NCBI GenBank assembly: GCA_036245805.1
Contig: BTRK01000001.1
Coordinates: 29,023,087-29,087,086, forward strand
Length of the DNA: 64,000 bases
Source of the DNA: Pristionchus mayeri
Lineage: Eukaryota > Nematoda > Chromadorea > Rhabditida > Neodiplogasteridae
Reading direction: 5' to 3'
Shown: positions 22,893 through 33,485 of the stretch, piece by piece
How the letters are laid out: the number at the start of each line of letters is the position of its first letter
How positions within the stretch are numbered: position 1 is the first letter of the stretch
Translations under genes and position numbers: made by a program
Notes under the pieces: generated by a model
Databases searched by the model: none
What the model was told of the DNA's origin: nothing
The model's input: only the letters and a program-made list of their open reading frames with translations

Positions 22893-24223
22893 TATCAGGC
22901 CTCTCACGAGAGAATCGGGACAAATAGTATTTTTCGGTTGACATTTGAATTTGTATTTTTCTTGCTTCTTATGTTTCCGGTCAGAACACCAGGTGAATAG
23001 CCGAAAACCGAAGTTGCAGAATTTTATCATGCGCTGCAGCTGCAGCAGGTTGCTGCAAATTTATGGACATGACTGGTGATTTAAGAGGTTTATGATTATA
23101 AATATGGTGGTTTTAGTAGGCGAATGTGTTTTTATGATCGAATGAACGAATTTGACATGAATGATTTATTTTTCACGTTTGCGACCGTTGCTGCAGAGGC
23201 TCATTGAACAGGTTTTTTATTTGACACTCGGACACGGATTTTTGCTAACACTCCAAATCAGTTCCATTTTGTAGAGCTTGAAATTCTGATCATACAAAAA
23301 TTTTTGCAGAATTTTAAACGGGGGTCCTGGTAGTTTCCCAGAGTGCCGAAACTTCCGTAATGGGCTGCACGGTTCACACTCAGAGGGACCTGTTTTTAAA
23401 AGTCTCAGGTTCGAATCCCGGCAAATGCCACACTTGTTTTGCTGATGTTTGAGCATAAGAGGGCTATGTTTCAAGTCGTTTTATTGGCAATGGTCATGTG
23501 ATTTCAACAATAATTTAATTATCAACAACAAACGAACCATAAATATCAGTGATAAACATGTATAAGTGCAGTAATGTGGCAAATACGAAGTCTCGTGAAA
23601 TTCAGGAAAAAAACAACGACGGAGATTTATTTTTTTTAATTTTAGGGAGTTCGAAAATGTTCTTAAAACAATAAAATAAATAAGCAAAACAAGTGTGGCA
23701 TTTGCCGGGATTCGAACCTGAGACTTTTAAAAACAGATCCCTCTGAGTGAGAACCGTGCAGCCCATTACGGAAGTTTCGGCACTCTGGGAAGCTACCAGG
23801 ACCCCCGTTTAAAATTCTGCAAAAAATGTTGTATGATCAGAATTTCAAGCTCTACAAAATGGAACTGGTTTGGAGTGTTAGCAAAAATCCATGTTCGAGT
23901 GACAAATAAAAAACCTGTTCAATGAGCCTCTGCAGCAACGGTCGCAAAAGTGAAAAATAAATCATTCATGTCAAATTCGTTCATTCGATCATAAAAACAC
24001 ATTCGCCTTCTAAAACCACCATATTTATAATCATCAACCTCTTAAATCATCAGTCATGACCATAAATTGCAGCAGCCTGCTGCAGCTGCAGCAACTGATA
24101 TGCTCGAAACAAATTAGGAGGGTGTTCTACGACCCAATCCCGAGCTAAATAAAATACAAACTTGAATATTTTAGTTTTCAATGTCAACTCGTTGTCCCGA
24201 TTCTCTCGTGAGAGGCCTGATAT
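22893..24223. mobile_element. Long foldback with tRNA-type B box in its arms
   Basis: Ends ATATCAGGCCTCTCACGAG and the exact complement at 24205-24223; the centre is near 23558. Each arm carries CAGGTTCGAATCCCGGC, a perfect Pol III B box preceded by structured sequence, as in a class II tRNA. TGCAGCTGCAGCAGGTTGCT is another arm block. There is no transposase ORF. The arms remain highly similar, so the copy is fairly young. Confidence 0.8.
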
Positions 24224-24469
24224 ACCGCTCTCGATTTTTCATTTTATATTTTTCATAGATATATTGACTTCTTCTTTCATTCTATGAAAAAAAATTCCAC
24301 TGTAAGTTCCCTGTGTGATGGAGAAAACAAATGATTTGAATCCAATATGTTTTGTCATAGCTTTTTTATTGGTGATTATGGTAAAAATATTTCAACATAA
24401 AATTTGTTCAGAATAATTTTCCGTCCACTTTAAGCCCAATGTCACCTTTGTTTCTGGTCTTTGAGGTGA

Positions 24470-24600
24470 AATACAGCATAGCCAGGTGTAAAATCGGAAA
24501 TTTTTTAAAAGGCGGCTCTGGTACCAATAACCAATATATTCAAAAGCATCACTCCAGGTTATTACCAAAACATATATGGCAAATTCAAGGAAAAATATTT
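24470..24600. repeat. Decayed relative of the 17.1-kb foldback
   Basis: GCCAGGTGTAAAATCGGAAA, GGCGGCTCTGGTACCAATAACC and CATCACTCCAGGTTATTACC track the right arm of the element at 17064-18034 in order, with many changes. Confidence 0.55.
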
Positions 24601-24768
24601 TTTTTTAAATGAAAATGTTCCAATAGAAAAAAACGCCTAGTTATAATCATTCGTTTCATCATTTGTCTAGAGTTTTTTATCATCATTATCCATCCACTAT
24701 TCATATATATACGGACCATACAACAAGAACACGTCAATAAATATATTTATTTTTGAAATGAGTTTTAT

Positions 24769-25838
24769 CAGAGGATTTCTGAGAGAATCGAGTTACTCCC
24801 TACAGGGTCCGTACAACGAAAAAATAAAATTTGTGCCTAGGGTACTTTTTCACGTAGATCACGAAAATCGATCCTAGGAAGCCGTATCTCTGACCCCTCA
24901 TTCTCTGTGGTGCGCCAATTGGGCGGTCGGATTTTGAAACTTTTTTTGCAGCTTCCAAACTCCATAATCAGTGATTATGAAAGATCTCGACGAGATAAGC
25001 ATTTTTCCTGTTGGAAGTGAGGGGATAGCTCATCTGTGGAAAAAGTTATGGCCGTTAGAATTATAAATTTTGTCTAAAAATTGTCGCCCTGAAAAACTTT
25101 TCGGCAGATTACAATCTGATTTCATTTTCATTCGATTCCGCGTGCATTTTTACCCCTAACATTAAATTTTCAAGGAAATCGGGTGATATGTATAGATCGA
25201 AATTTTCAAAAGAATATGGCTATGTCGAGATTTTTGGTAAAAAATATCGATTTTTTAAGCCTACAAACTTTTTTTTCAATTTTTGGTAAGAAAACATGTG
25301 CAAATTCGTTTTCTACGGGTTGAAATACGTCAGAAACACTTTAACTCGACTTATTCTGAAATTTTTCATTTTTGGCCTCAAAAGCACCGAAAAATCCTTG
25401 TTGAAAATTTCGATCTATACGTATCACCCGATTTCCTTGAAAATTTAATGTTAGGGGTAAAAATGCACGCGGAATCGAATGAAAATGAAATCAGATTGTA
25501 ATCTGCCGAAAAATTTTTCAGGGCGACAATTTTTAGACAAAATTTAGAATTCTAACGGCCATAACTTTTTTCACAGATGAGCTATCCCCTCACTTCCAAC
25601 AGGATAAATGCTTATCTCGTCGAGATATTTCAGAATCACTATCTGGTTATGGAGTTTGGAAGCTGCAAAAAATATTTCAAAATCCGACCGCCCACTTTGG
25701 CGCACCACAGAGAATGAGGGATCAGAGATACGGCTTCCTAGGGTCGATTTTCGTGATCTACGTGAAAAAGTACCCCTAAGCACAAATTTTTATTTTTTCG
25801 TTGTACGGAGGTATCTCGGTTCTCTCAGACTTCCTCTG
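24769..25838. mobile_element. Long foldback inserted at the stop codon of paralogue C
   Basis: The inverted arms end CAGAGGATTTCTGAGAGAA (left) and CTCAGACTTCCTCTG (right). The flanks TTAT (24765-24768) and TTAT (25839-25842) look like a 4-bp target duplication. The arms share TTGGGCGGTCGGATTTTGAA, and the inner part is a close palindrome. There is no coding capacity. Confidence 0.8.
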
Positions 25839-28331
25839 TTATAGAAGTAATGACAATAAAAATAGAGGGCACATTATTCCTGAAAGATGTGACTTTCAGA
25901 AATGGCAAATGCTTGTGTCTTACCCGAATTTCTGAATCCTGAACTCGTAGTCGATGGTTGTGATGTTGATGAAATCATTGGTACATTTGGTTCAGGGTTC
26001 AATGTTGAAAAAATGGCGGAAGTCTGTGTTGGAGTGAACGTTGTTCTGGAAGAGCTAGTTGGTGGATGAGATTTCGATGCAGATGAGGAGATAGAAGTCA
26101 TTGATTGAGCTGAAGAACTGATGGATGTTATGCTTTCGTGGATACAGTATTGTATTTACTTGTTGTTGGTGCCAGGGAAGTCTTCGGAAGTGTAATCGAT
26201 GAGTGTCTAACGAGAAATCCTTGATTTCCTTTCATATTGTCGTACTCGAAATCAAGAAACTGCAAGGAATATCGGATCATTTTTACGAACTTTTGATTTC
26301 ATTAGTAGACTTTGTGATAAAAAAAATGGATAAATTAAATTCAATTTAGCTTACACGTATTCCCGAATAATCGAAGTTTTGTTGAGCAGTTCCAGTAATT
26401 CTGAACGGAATGAAGTCTATAAGTTATGTCTGATAAACTCACAAGGTCGGATTGTCACGTTTATTTATTTCACTGATGGCTAAGCTATGGTCTGAATCCA
26501 GTTGAGGAATCACTTCCAAGCTCACTTTGAAATATCTGAAAAGTCGAATGCTAGTAAATCTCAGAAGAATTTTTTGCGGTTACAATTCAGGGAAGAATTT
26601 ATTATATTTTCTATCTTATAGCACTCTAAAATATTTAGGATACCTGTCCAGTTCGGATGAAAGAATTGTGAAGGTTGGCGTATGCCAAATTTCTTCGGTT
26701 GAGCGGAATGATTGGATTCCTCCTGTTCTTGGTTTAGTGCAACCATTCCATCCCGACGAAGTTATAAAGCCATCCGTGCCAATGTCACGAGTTGCGCATG
26801 AAAAATATATTTAATATTTCAAGAATACGAAATGTAACCTTGGGGACAGACAAGGAGGAAGGTCATGTCAGAATACATCAGCAACAGTGTTCATCACACT
26901 ACTCTTGTCCGGAGTGGTAAACGATGATAACATTGGCGTACTGGTTAGTTGAGTTGTGTGGAGTTGCATCAAGCCAGGCTGTGCGACTTTGAATGAAAGA
27001 AGAGGAGTCGTCACCGAGAAATAGAAACCGGGGAAGTTGATATTGTCACTGAAAGATCATTGCACGAATTTCGAATCATTCAAAATAATGGTCGTCGGTC
27101 AATTACATAACCCTACAATTCACACTGTATTGAAACAATTCTCATTGTAATATAAGGATGTTATAGTATCAACATAACTCACGGCGTCCTATACGCGTAT
27201 GGACATCCGTCTTCATTCTCATCCATAACATTGTCGAAACCTGCCAATCGCACGATCATCGAGTTCATCTGGAAAAATATCCTACAAAAAATATTGAAAT
27301 TTAACAGATTTGGGAAAATATACGACCTGCGCAGTCTCTGGAGATATCACTTGCATGAAATAAGCACTCATGATAGTAAATATCACAGACTCCGGAACGA
27401 TGGGAGTGTCTTTGATGTAGAAATAATCGTATACTTCGAAAGAGATTTCGTCAGCTGAATCGAGTTGAGGAATTACAAATATTCCGAGACATTCCTAGTA
27501 ATGACATCGTATTATCATGTTTCTAATGTCCCTGTAACGTCTATTCTTCTACTCTATCAGAAGATAAACTATCAATTGAAATGGAAAAAGAGTTTAAAAT
27601 TTGACGTTGGATAACATGAGATAAATCAAATTGAATAATTGTGAACATTTTGATTTCTCGACAACGTAGAGGGCAATTGTATAGAATCGCCTACTTCGAA
27701 TATCGTTCTGATTTATCACCGAGATATTGCCACTGCCCTGAAATATTGATGGAGTAAAATGGTAAAATCAAAAATATTCACTGTGATGGTCAGTGGAATC
27801 TTTCTCTGTTGCTCATCCCTTTGCTGAGCGAGTTCGGCGACGCTGAACGCCAATCATTAGCATTTTTTTAATTTTAAAATGTTTTTGTTTAATAAAAAAA
27901 TCTTTTAAATCGCTAATTAACCTATAGTTCGTCCCGTGCTCATAATCAACGACGATAAGATTCATCGCGTAAGGATCGAGCCCATTGGGTGATTTCTGAA
28001 CAAAAAGTGCTACAGAATGTATTAATGACAAATTTGATTGAAAAAAGTAACATAAAAGCCAACGTACGTCAAGTGTTTCGCCAGTCGTAGCGGCGAAAAT
28101 GACGCAGCCAAGGTCGCATTTTGCGATGTGCACCTCATAATACTCTCTGATTTGAATTTTTCGAAAGTAAGAACCTCTTCAACTTGCGCGAAATCGTAGA
28201 TATCGTACAAAATGGAGTGAGTGAATTCGACCATCGAATCTGAAGAAGGATATTTTGATTTTGCGAAAGTATTCAAATGATAACGTACTCGTCAATCCAG
28301 CAGTTATGACGAGAAGAGCAGCAATGCGCAT
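25839..28331 (-). CDS. Signal peptide/Thr-rich stalk/GPI-type tail protein, paralogue C
   Basis: Third paralogue. Exons: 28331-28289, 28239-28175, 28133-28068, 27995-27922, 27842-27782, 27737-27647, 27454-27327, 27268-27183, 27048 to about 26985, about 26797-26644, 26535-26443, 26400-26355, 26259-26160, 26109-25924 and 25879-25839. It begins MRIAALLVITAGLT, then shows HIAKCDLGCVIFAATTG, QQRDEQQRKIPLTIT, DEISFEVYDYFYIKDTP and DENEDGCPYAYRTP. GFITSSGWNGC and NQGFLVRHSSI follow, then a Ser/Thr-rich stalk and the tail GIMCPLFLLSLLL. Exon lengths match A and B except exon 3 and the stalk. As in A, the exon starting near 26797 lacks an obvious AG acceptor. Its TAA stop lies inside the TTAT duplication of the adjoining foldback. 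It is the most diverged of the three. Confidence 0.75.
27500..27560. repeat. LINE 3'-UTR fragment in an intron of paralogue C
   Basis: GACATCGTATTATCATG followed by a CCTGTAAC motif matches 55487-55515, where the same phrase follows a reverse-transcriptase C-terminus. This makes it a short LINE 3' remnant. Confidence 0.45.
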
Positions 28332-29249
28332 GGTGAGCAATCGCTGAAAATGAAAATGAGCGGGCTGAAGAATGGTATTTAGAACAAGCATTGTCCTGTA
28401 AGAGCACACATGCCTTTTATCGCTTGTGCACTCGCCATTTAACTGCTTTCCGTAGTCGATTCACCCAGAGACTGTTAGGCTTACACAAGCGCGGACTCTC
28501 CGTACTCAGCGTGCTCTCTCGATCTGCCTGGCTGGCGTGACAGCTTATACGACGTGAAAAGTGTCGAATGAGGAAAAACTTGCTCACACCTTGCATGCCT
28601 GAGCATTGTTAGTCTCAGGATGAATCTTCACATGACTCATAATTTACTTTCAGTTATACATCACTGTTCTCCTCTCTTCTTTACCCGCCAGAGGGAAAAA
28701 AAGGTTATACATTTTCTTCCGAAGAAACGAGAGTTAGAGAAAAACTTTTAATTGCACGTCCACATTTACAGTTTGCAAAGAACGTTCAGAAAGATCAAAT
28801 CAATTCGAATCAATTCATTTACCATGCAGATGTCGAAATAAGTGATAAGAGAGAAGTAATACGAAATAAGACTACATGAAATACGATGCATCATCTAGGA
28901 TGCAAAGCGAATAGTATGGTATATTACAAATTGGCATAGTTAAATTGGCATCATAATTGAGCTCAAATCATACGTTATATTAATTCACGTTGCGACTGCG
29001 CTATCTTCCTGGGAAATAATTAACAAAGCGGATGAAATATTTATATGATGGAATACAAATATTTCCATAGAAAATATTGCGTTTATTAAATAACAAAGCG
29101 GATGAAATATTTATATGATGGAATACAAATATTTCCATAGAAAATATTGCGTTTCGCAATATTTTCTATGGAAATATTTGTATGTTTTTGCCTCTACAAT
29201 ACACGTATTCATAGAAATTATAGTACAATTATTAGACTTGTTTAAAAAA
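28332..29249. promoter_or_regulatory. Upstream region of paralogue C with conserved block and AT-rich spacer
   Basis: The block at 28402-28436 (minus strand GGCGAGTGCACAAGCGATAAAAG) is nearly identical to that of A and lies about 75-105 bp upstream of the ATG, a plausible core promoter. At 29029-29180 a 60-bp unit (AACAAAGCGGATGAAATATT onward) is directly duplicated and then followed by an inverted copy of its end. I see nothing else between 28450 and 29000. Confidence 0.45.
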
Positions 29250-31149
29250 TTAGGTAGTATTGTGAGTGGCTGTAAATGCAGATGCAACAACTGCTATCTT
29301 CCTGTTTCGTTTGCCCAGCAACCTCATGAATCCCTGCCGATACGGTTTGATGAGCAGAATGATGAGAATGGGATCGATGCAGGGGAAGAAGGAGAGGAGG
29401 AGCATCGAGAGGGCGGAGTAGAAGGGAGAGTAGAGATGGAAGAGGGAGATGGTCACGTTGAGGAAGTACGGAATGTAGACTAGGAGGATTGGAGTCAGCG
29501 TCTGAAGGAAAAAGGGCAATACATGGGATAATCTTCCCGATGGGACCCAAAAATCCTTCACCAGTTTTTTTCAACAATTGTTTCCTATACTGTCAAAGCA
29601 TATAGTGCGAAAATTAAACAGCAGGTTTGTTTTTGGTTTGTATCCGTGAGGATAACGTCCGACTGTAATCTTCCATCTCTGACAATCCGACCACTAGTGC
29701 TAGCATTAGGGGAGGACAGAGATGAAGGAAGACTAACCTGAGCAGTGGCCGCTATGAGGATTCTAAGATGGAAAGTTCTCGCAGTCTCCGATATATTCTT
29801 CGCCTTTCCGATCTCTCGATAGGTGAGGAAGACGAGGGAGAGAGCAGTGGAGACACTGATGACCTCCACGGAATCAGCCATCAGGAGGAAGAGGAAAGGA
29901 CGGAGGCACAGCTTGCCATCGCGCTGAATTGAGACAATTGATGAACGGTCTAACCAGCTAAATGACGTCACTGAACATGCCCTTAGACAGTGAAATATTT
30001 TGGGATAGGACAAGATTCAACATCCTCAATTAGTTGAACGGCAAAACTGGTATACCCAATAGTTGAGAATGAGCATATCCTCGTGGATTTCCTTGCCGTA
30101 CTCAGCCCGAAACAGTTGCTGATACTCCCTTATCTCATTTCCATCTTCTGCTCGGCCGAGGTAAAAACACGAGAGAAACCTGCAACTTGTTGAACTTTTA
30201 GATAAAGTATTAATATATAATAGGTAACATAGTTAACAAAAGCTGAAGAATGTTCACTCTCACATCAGTTCGAGGAAGCATGAAATTAAAAGACTGATCT
30301 TGGGCTTCCATCGATTATCAATGACAAACAAATCACCAAGAAATCTGCATACAAAGAATCGACAAGATCAGTCCGATTATGAAATTGCATTGAGAGAAGA
30401 GTGGGATTTTGTTGGGGCTGAAGCATTCAATTATGTTTCGTTGAGAAGATTTCGAAACTGTCGAATGATCCAATAACGATAAAGCAAGTGAATGTTGAGA
30501 ATGGCGAAGGGAATTGCGTAACAAGAAGAGTAGAAACACATTAGAGGCTGCAACATTTTCCGGTTTTCTCCACTGTATTAATGCATAGGGATGACTTGGC
30601 AAGAAGTATCTCTATTCATTCTGCTTTCTCTCCCAATTGTCAAACATGTAAGAAAGCGCACTTAAAGAAAAGAGTCAAGTCATTTCTTGCTAAGTCATCC
30701 CTAATTGTGACTTACGAAACTCCTGAAGAAACTATCGGAAACAATGGCGAAGCCTGTCCGAGATGGAATCACTTTCTGAAATTCATTATTCATTATTCAT
30801 TATTTATCAATTAATCTTTCTGAAATGATGTCAATCATGTGAAGTCAAAGAATGGAACTAACCGGGTTGCTGACATGATGCATGAGAACGAGATAAGTGT
30901 CGTACGCTATGAATATCTCGAGAAGATACTTGTACGTCCCCAGTTCCTTCGTCGAAAAACGGCGAATTATGTACAATAAGAGCAGATTGAGAGAGATTCC
31001 GCCCACTGAATAAGCCATTACATGCGCGGGAATATATAAGGAAAAAAGAGAATAACCAGAAACCACTGAATAGATATATAATATTTCAATGTGAACTTAC
31101 CGAAATTCACTGTTGAGACCACCTCGAAGACTTTGTGCAGAGCTTGCAT
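29250..31149 (-). CDS. Seven-TM chemoreceptor, Str superfamily (receptor 1)
   Basis: A complete seven-exon model, 307 aa: 31149-31101, 31005-30863, 30547-30459, 30417-30337, 30179-30056, 29923-29738 and 29501-29250. Family marks are in order: KELGTYKYLLEIFIAYD after TM1, the loop-2 YRYWIIRHPNKIPLF (the RY..I..P block), a long extracellular segment EIREYQQLFRAEYGKEI, then FHLRILIAATAQTL before TM6, and FFPCIDPILIILLIKPYR at TM7, the nematode Str/Srd counterpart of NPxxY. These receptors act in chemosensory cilia in characterised nematodes. Length fits the family. Intron 2 contains a 125-bp palindrome. No defects were seen. The exact subfamily (str, srj, srd) was not decided. Confidence 0.85.
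30587..30711. repeat. Palindromic element in intron 2 of receptor 1
   Basis: TAGGGATGACTTGGCAAGAA pairs with TTCTTGCTAAGTCATCCCTA across a 125-bp unit. It has no ORF and MITE-like size. Confidence 0.75.
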
Positions 31150-31303
31150 CGTTGGAGCGTTCCACTACAGAATGAGCGAATATATCTTTTGCCATTCCCG
31201 TTATGAGAAATTTACGGTAAGATCTAAGATAATCAGAGTACAGATGACTATAATATTGAAGGTGAGCAAATAGTGAAATAACACTATAAATGCGGAAATG
31301 GAG

Positions 31304-31390
31304 CAATGATCTGGTTCTCTTCATTTTGAACACTCTCTTGCAAGTTAGAGAAAGCGAGAGAGCAAACAGGAGAGTGTCAGACCATTGCTC
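31304..31390. repeat. Short palindrome upstream of receptor 1
   Basis: GAGCAATGATCTGGT and ACCATTGCTC bracket inner pairing arms (CACTCTC/GAGAGTG). It lies about 150-240 bp upstream of the receptor's ATG. Confidence 0.5.
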
Positions 31391-31768
31391 GGCAAAGGGT
31401 ATGTTTACGCTCGTATGTAGCCATCCTTACTCATCAGGCGCGTAATCTATCATCGTGGGGGTATCAGTAACAAAATTGGCTAATGAAACCCATCTCCGCA
31501 TCAAATCTTCTCTAGGAGAGGTGAGAGAGCATGCATATTGATGAGAGTGTTCCGGATCATTTCCATCGACTCCTTTCTAGCCTTCTCTCGAATTAGAGAT
31601 AAGATGTGCATATAAGGGAGAAGGTTATCACCAGATTCACAGTTTCCAATTATTTCAACAAATTTCAGGAGTATTAATTTACTTGTGATTTGTGTGATAA
31701 CACTCAACTTTTAAAAAAATCTGTAGTTACTGCCCGATTTCAAAACCCGTAATTTCAATTTATTACAG

Positions 31769-31919
31769 ATGTGGCTCTGCGAATCTGAACGGTGTTCGCT
31801 ACTCATGCGATGATATTCCCCAGGGAGAGTATGGCCAGACTTACCTCTTCTGGAACGGAGACCCAATCAACAAGGCTGACATGTACATCCGTCCCTCCGC
31901 CTTCCCCAACTATGATTGA
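31769..31919 (+). pseudogene. Orphan last exon of a VWD/fibrinogen-like gene
   Basis: A 151-bp exon identical in length to the last exon of gene 1, preceded by an intact ATTACAG acceptor and ending TGA. The protein differs from gene 1 by one residue (GEYGQ for GEDGQ). The first half has about ten silent differences, while about 70 bp from TACCTCTTCTGG to CCCCAACTA are identical. The downstream ATAAAAGTTGCAATT is also shared with the gene 1 3' flank. None of the other 28 exons are present upstream, so it is a remnant of a third copy or a transposed 3' end. Confidence 0.85.
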
Positions 31920-32038
31920 AATTACCTTTCGCAATATCCAAAAAATCCATAAAAGTTATCCATAAAAGTTGCAATTGATAATTTCTTTGTGTGAACATCC
32001 ACATATTTTCCTGAAAACTTCGGACACTTCAAAATGTA

Positions 32039-33313
32039 CAGGGTGCGCCAAAATTACGTGGACTGATTTCATCATTCTGTACAATCGATAGCCCCTCCGC
32101 ACAATCGATATGCGTGACCCCTATAGTATTATCAAGACGAGTGACCATTGGTCTCCCATTATTCAACGTCTCATGACAGTTAGTCAGGTTGTCTAATAAT
32201 GGCGATGTCTAGTCTTCTCCGACTCTCACTCTAACCTGCACAATGACGATATGACATCGCTCATCTACTCGGCGTTCACTAGTCGACTGCATCCGCAACC
32301 AGTATTAGGTACCACTAGCTTGATACTTACAAGGACTGTCCGTGCAGAGAGAAATTGGTGTATCTTTCCACCACCAGGAACCGAGAGCGCATCCGAAACA
32401 GGGTCCTTCGAAACCGCACGCAGATGATCAAGATCTTCGATATCTCGAACATATCTGTTTGTAGTCTTCTCAAGTCCCAGCTGATTAATGGCCTTCACAC
32501 GTACAATAAGTAGCACGGTCTAGATGAGCTTCAGCTCATGCTCCGCTGAGAACGGTACATTAAACTGTCGTTGCATTGTGCTAGGTCCGCGTACTTTCGT
32601 ACTTTATTTAACGATGCAAATATCTTTAACGTCGAAGGCAAGCTGAATATCCAAAACAGCTTATTCTATTCCTCTCATCCTGAGGAATAATAAATATTTG
32701 TGGCGTCACTGGTTGTACCATCCATCCCCTCTACATCAGAGGTTGGGATGCATTTTGCTCAACATGCAAGTTCCCTCTCGTTTTCGTCACTCCGGGCTTC
32801 AAGATCAATAAGCAGTATTACATAAAGCATATCATCGAATACGGGCGTCCACCTTGAGCTCATTCCCACTTCGGTCAGGAGCACTGGACCTTTCGGAAAA
32901 ATTCTGCTCCATTCACAAGACAGATTCGTTGCCGGACACCCATGAACCATACTAAATCACTCTGATTGATTGGCCCCCGAACTCTCCCGTACTCAACCCC
33001 TCGACGTCAGTGTTTGGGGGTGTTGTAGGCCAAGATCTTCTCTACAAATAACTCCACACTAATCTCCCTCAATGCTGCCCTTCTCAAAGCAAGATACGAA
33101 ATCGATGAAAATTTCATGCGGGAATTGACAGTTGAATATGGGAAGACACTCAAGGCCTGTGTAAAAGCAAAAGGAGGCCCCATCAAAATTAGTTGACATG
33201 TTACTATTGCATATATACTTGATAAGCTATGCCTTGAACCGAGTCTCTCAAGTCCCATTCCAAAGGCAGGAATCATATGAAAACATCAGTCCACGTAATT
33301 TTGGCGCACCCTG
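32039..33313 (+). mobile_element. Mariner-type DNA transposon, decayed
   Basis: Terminal inverted repeats CAGGGTGCGCCAAAATTACG continuing as TGGACTGAT (about 29 bp) at both ends, flanked by TA at 32037-32038 and 33314-33315, the mariner/Tc1 target site. The length of 1275 bp fits a full element. On the plus strand DWPPNSPVLNPLD (about 32971) matches the transposase motif around the second catalytic Asp, and KACVKAKGGPIK lies near the C-terminus. No long open frame survives, so the copy is non-autonomous. It lies downstream of the orphan exon. Confidence 0.9.
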
Positions 33314-33485
33314 TAGATATTTTCCGTCGACAATTCAGAGCTTTAGTCGTCAATTAAACTTTGATTTTCCATTTATTTTGTGTGTATTACTATGCTTCTA
33401 ATAACAAGAGATGAAGATGAAGATGGCTTTATGTTTTACTATTTTACATTTACTATGTACATTATACAGTATGCTCGACGTCTCT

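Noticed and set aside
23380..23430. tRNA gene in the foldback arm
   Set aside because: The B box is perfect but the acceptor and D arms do not fold; the sequence is mirrored in the other arm.
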